DNA of 51,000 nt, from positions 569,439 to 620,438 of the forward strand of contig RPFO01000085.1 in assembly GCA_009746045.1 (NCBI GenBank), read 5' to 3'. The notes under the pieces were generated by a model. It worked only from the letters and a program-made list of their open reading frames with translations, had not been told where the DNA came from and did no database searches. The stretch comes from Mesostigma viride. Taxonomy: Eukaryota; Streptophyta; Mesostigmatophyceae; Mesostigmatales; Mesostigmataceae. The position numbers and the translations under genes were made by a program. Positions 50,765 to 51,000 of this stretch are shown here, one piece after another; position 1 is the stretch's first letter; each line of letters starts with the position of its first letter.

Positions 50765-51000
50765 GACGTGACGGGCTCACCCCCGGGCAGCCTCCTGGTT
50801 TGTCTGTAATATGGAGGCAGATGGTGCGCAAGGATAGATGGCAAGTAGTGATGAAGGAGACCACCCCCAAGCCTGTGGGGGCTCCGCGTGTGACCAAGTA
50901 TGGGATTCATAGCAATTCGGGCCGCGGTGCCCACACCCCTGTAACTAGGACCTAGATAGCTTATACCATCCATTCCATCCCATGTTCCCCTCCCACTGAG
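50765..51000 (+). mobile_element. 5'-truncated LINE 3' end, cut by window edge
   Basis: Encodes the ORF2 C-terminus (SVIWRQMVRKDRWQVVMKET, GAPRVTKYGIHSNSGRGAHT) and the start of the 3' UTR up to the CCTCCCACTGAG segment. Nearly the same length and 5' truncation point (gacgggctcac) as the minus copy at 20861-21138. Confidence 0.8.

Overview
The window looks like nuclear DNA of a green alga (chlorophyte). I can read two spliced genes with GT-AG introns. One encodes a plant/algal-type Rab5 GTPase and the other a membrane-anchored S1/P1-type nuclease. Almost everything else is intron minisatellite or retroposon. There is no prokaryotic gene organisation. Species cannot be named from the sequence alone.

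Layout. 1-1154: upstream flank with nothing recognised. 1155-8316 (+): complete RAB5 in 8 exons, 603 nt coding 200 residues, in frame across every junction. 8317-9624: 3' flank. 9636-10043: SINE-like element (-). 10076-13800: LINE remains (-). 14107-20040: a broken LINE (-) holding a TTAA-flanked DNA transposon, an ORF1-only retroposon, a small truncated retroposon and a 45-bp micro-insertion, most with readable target-site duplications. 20273-20741: second SINE-like copy (+). 20861-21138: LINE 3' end (-). 22584-42979 (-): S1/P1 nuclease, 13 exons found, 1179 nt coding in 20.4 kb; the N-terminal exon was not found. Its introns hold tandem arrays with units of 4, 7, 23, 34, 39, 49 and 62 bp. 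43000-46970: no gene recognised. 46975-49060: LINE fragments. 49443-50750: probable diverged relative of the TTAA element. 50765-51000: another LINE 3' end cut by the window edge.

The two genes have no evident functional link (endosomal trafficking; extracytoplasmic nucleic-acid breakdown). They share an unusual property: the last bases of many exons, with the 5' splice site, recur downstream as degraded or tandemly amplified copies ('exon-tail echoes'). Echoes follow RAB5 exons 2-6 and at least five nuclease exons. In one intron the echo has become about 54 copies of a 49-bp unit, each carrying a donor-like site. The stop-codon end of the nuclease gene is echoed into its 3' flank in the same way. 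This is the most novel signal in the window.

The second theme is a retroposition ecosystem. LINEs, the ORF1-only element and the SINE-like elements share 8-12 bp target-site duplications. LINE and ORF1-only copies share a 19-nt palindromic 3' hairpin next to an ATTA-type tail, as expected if one machinery mobilises both.
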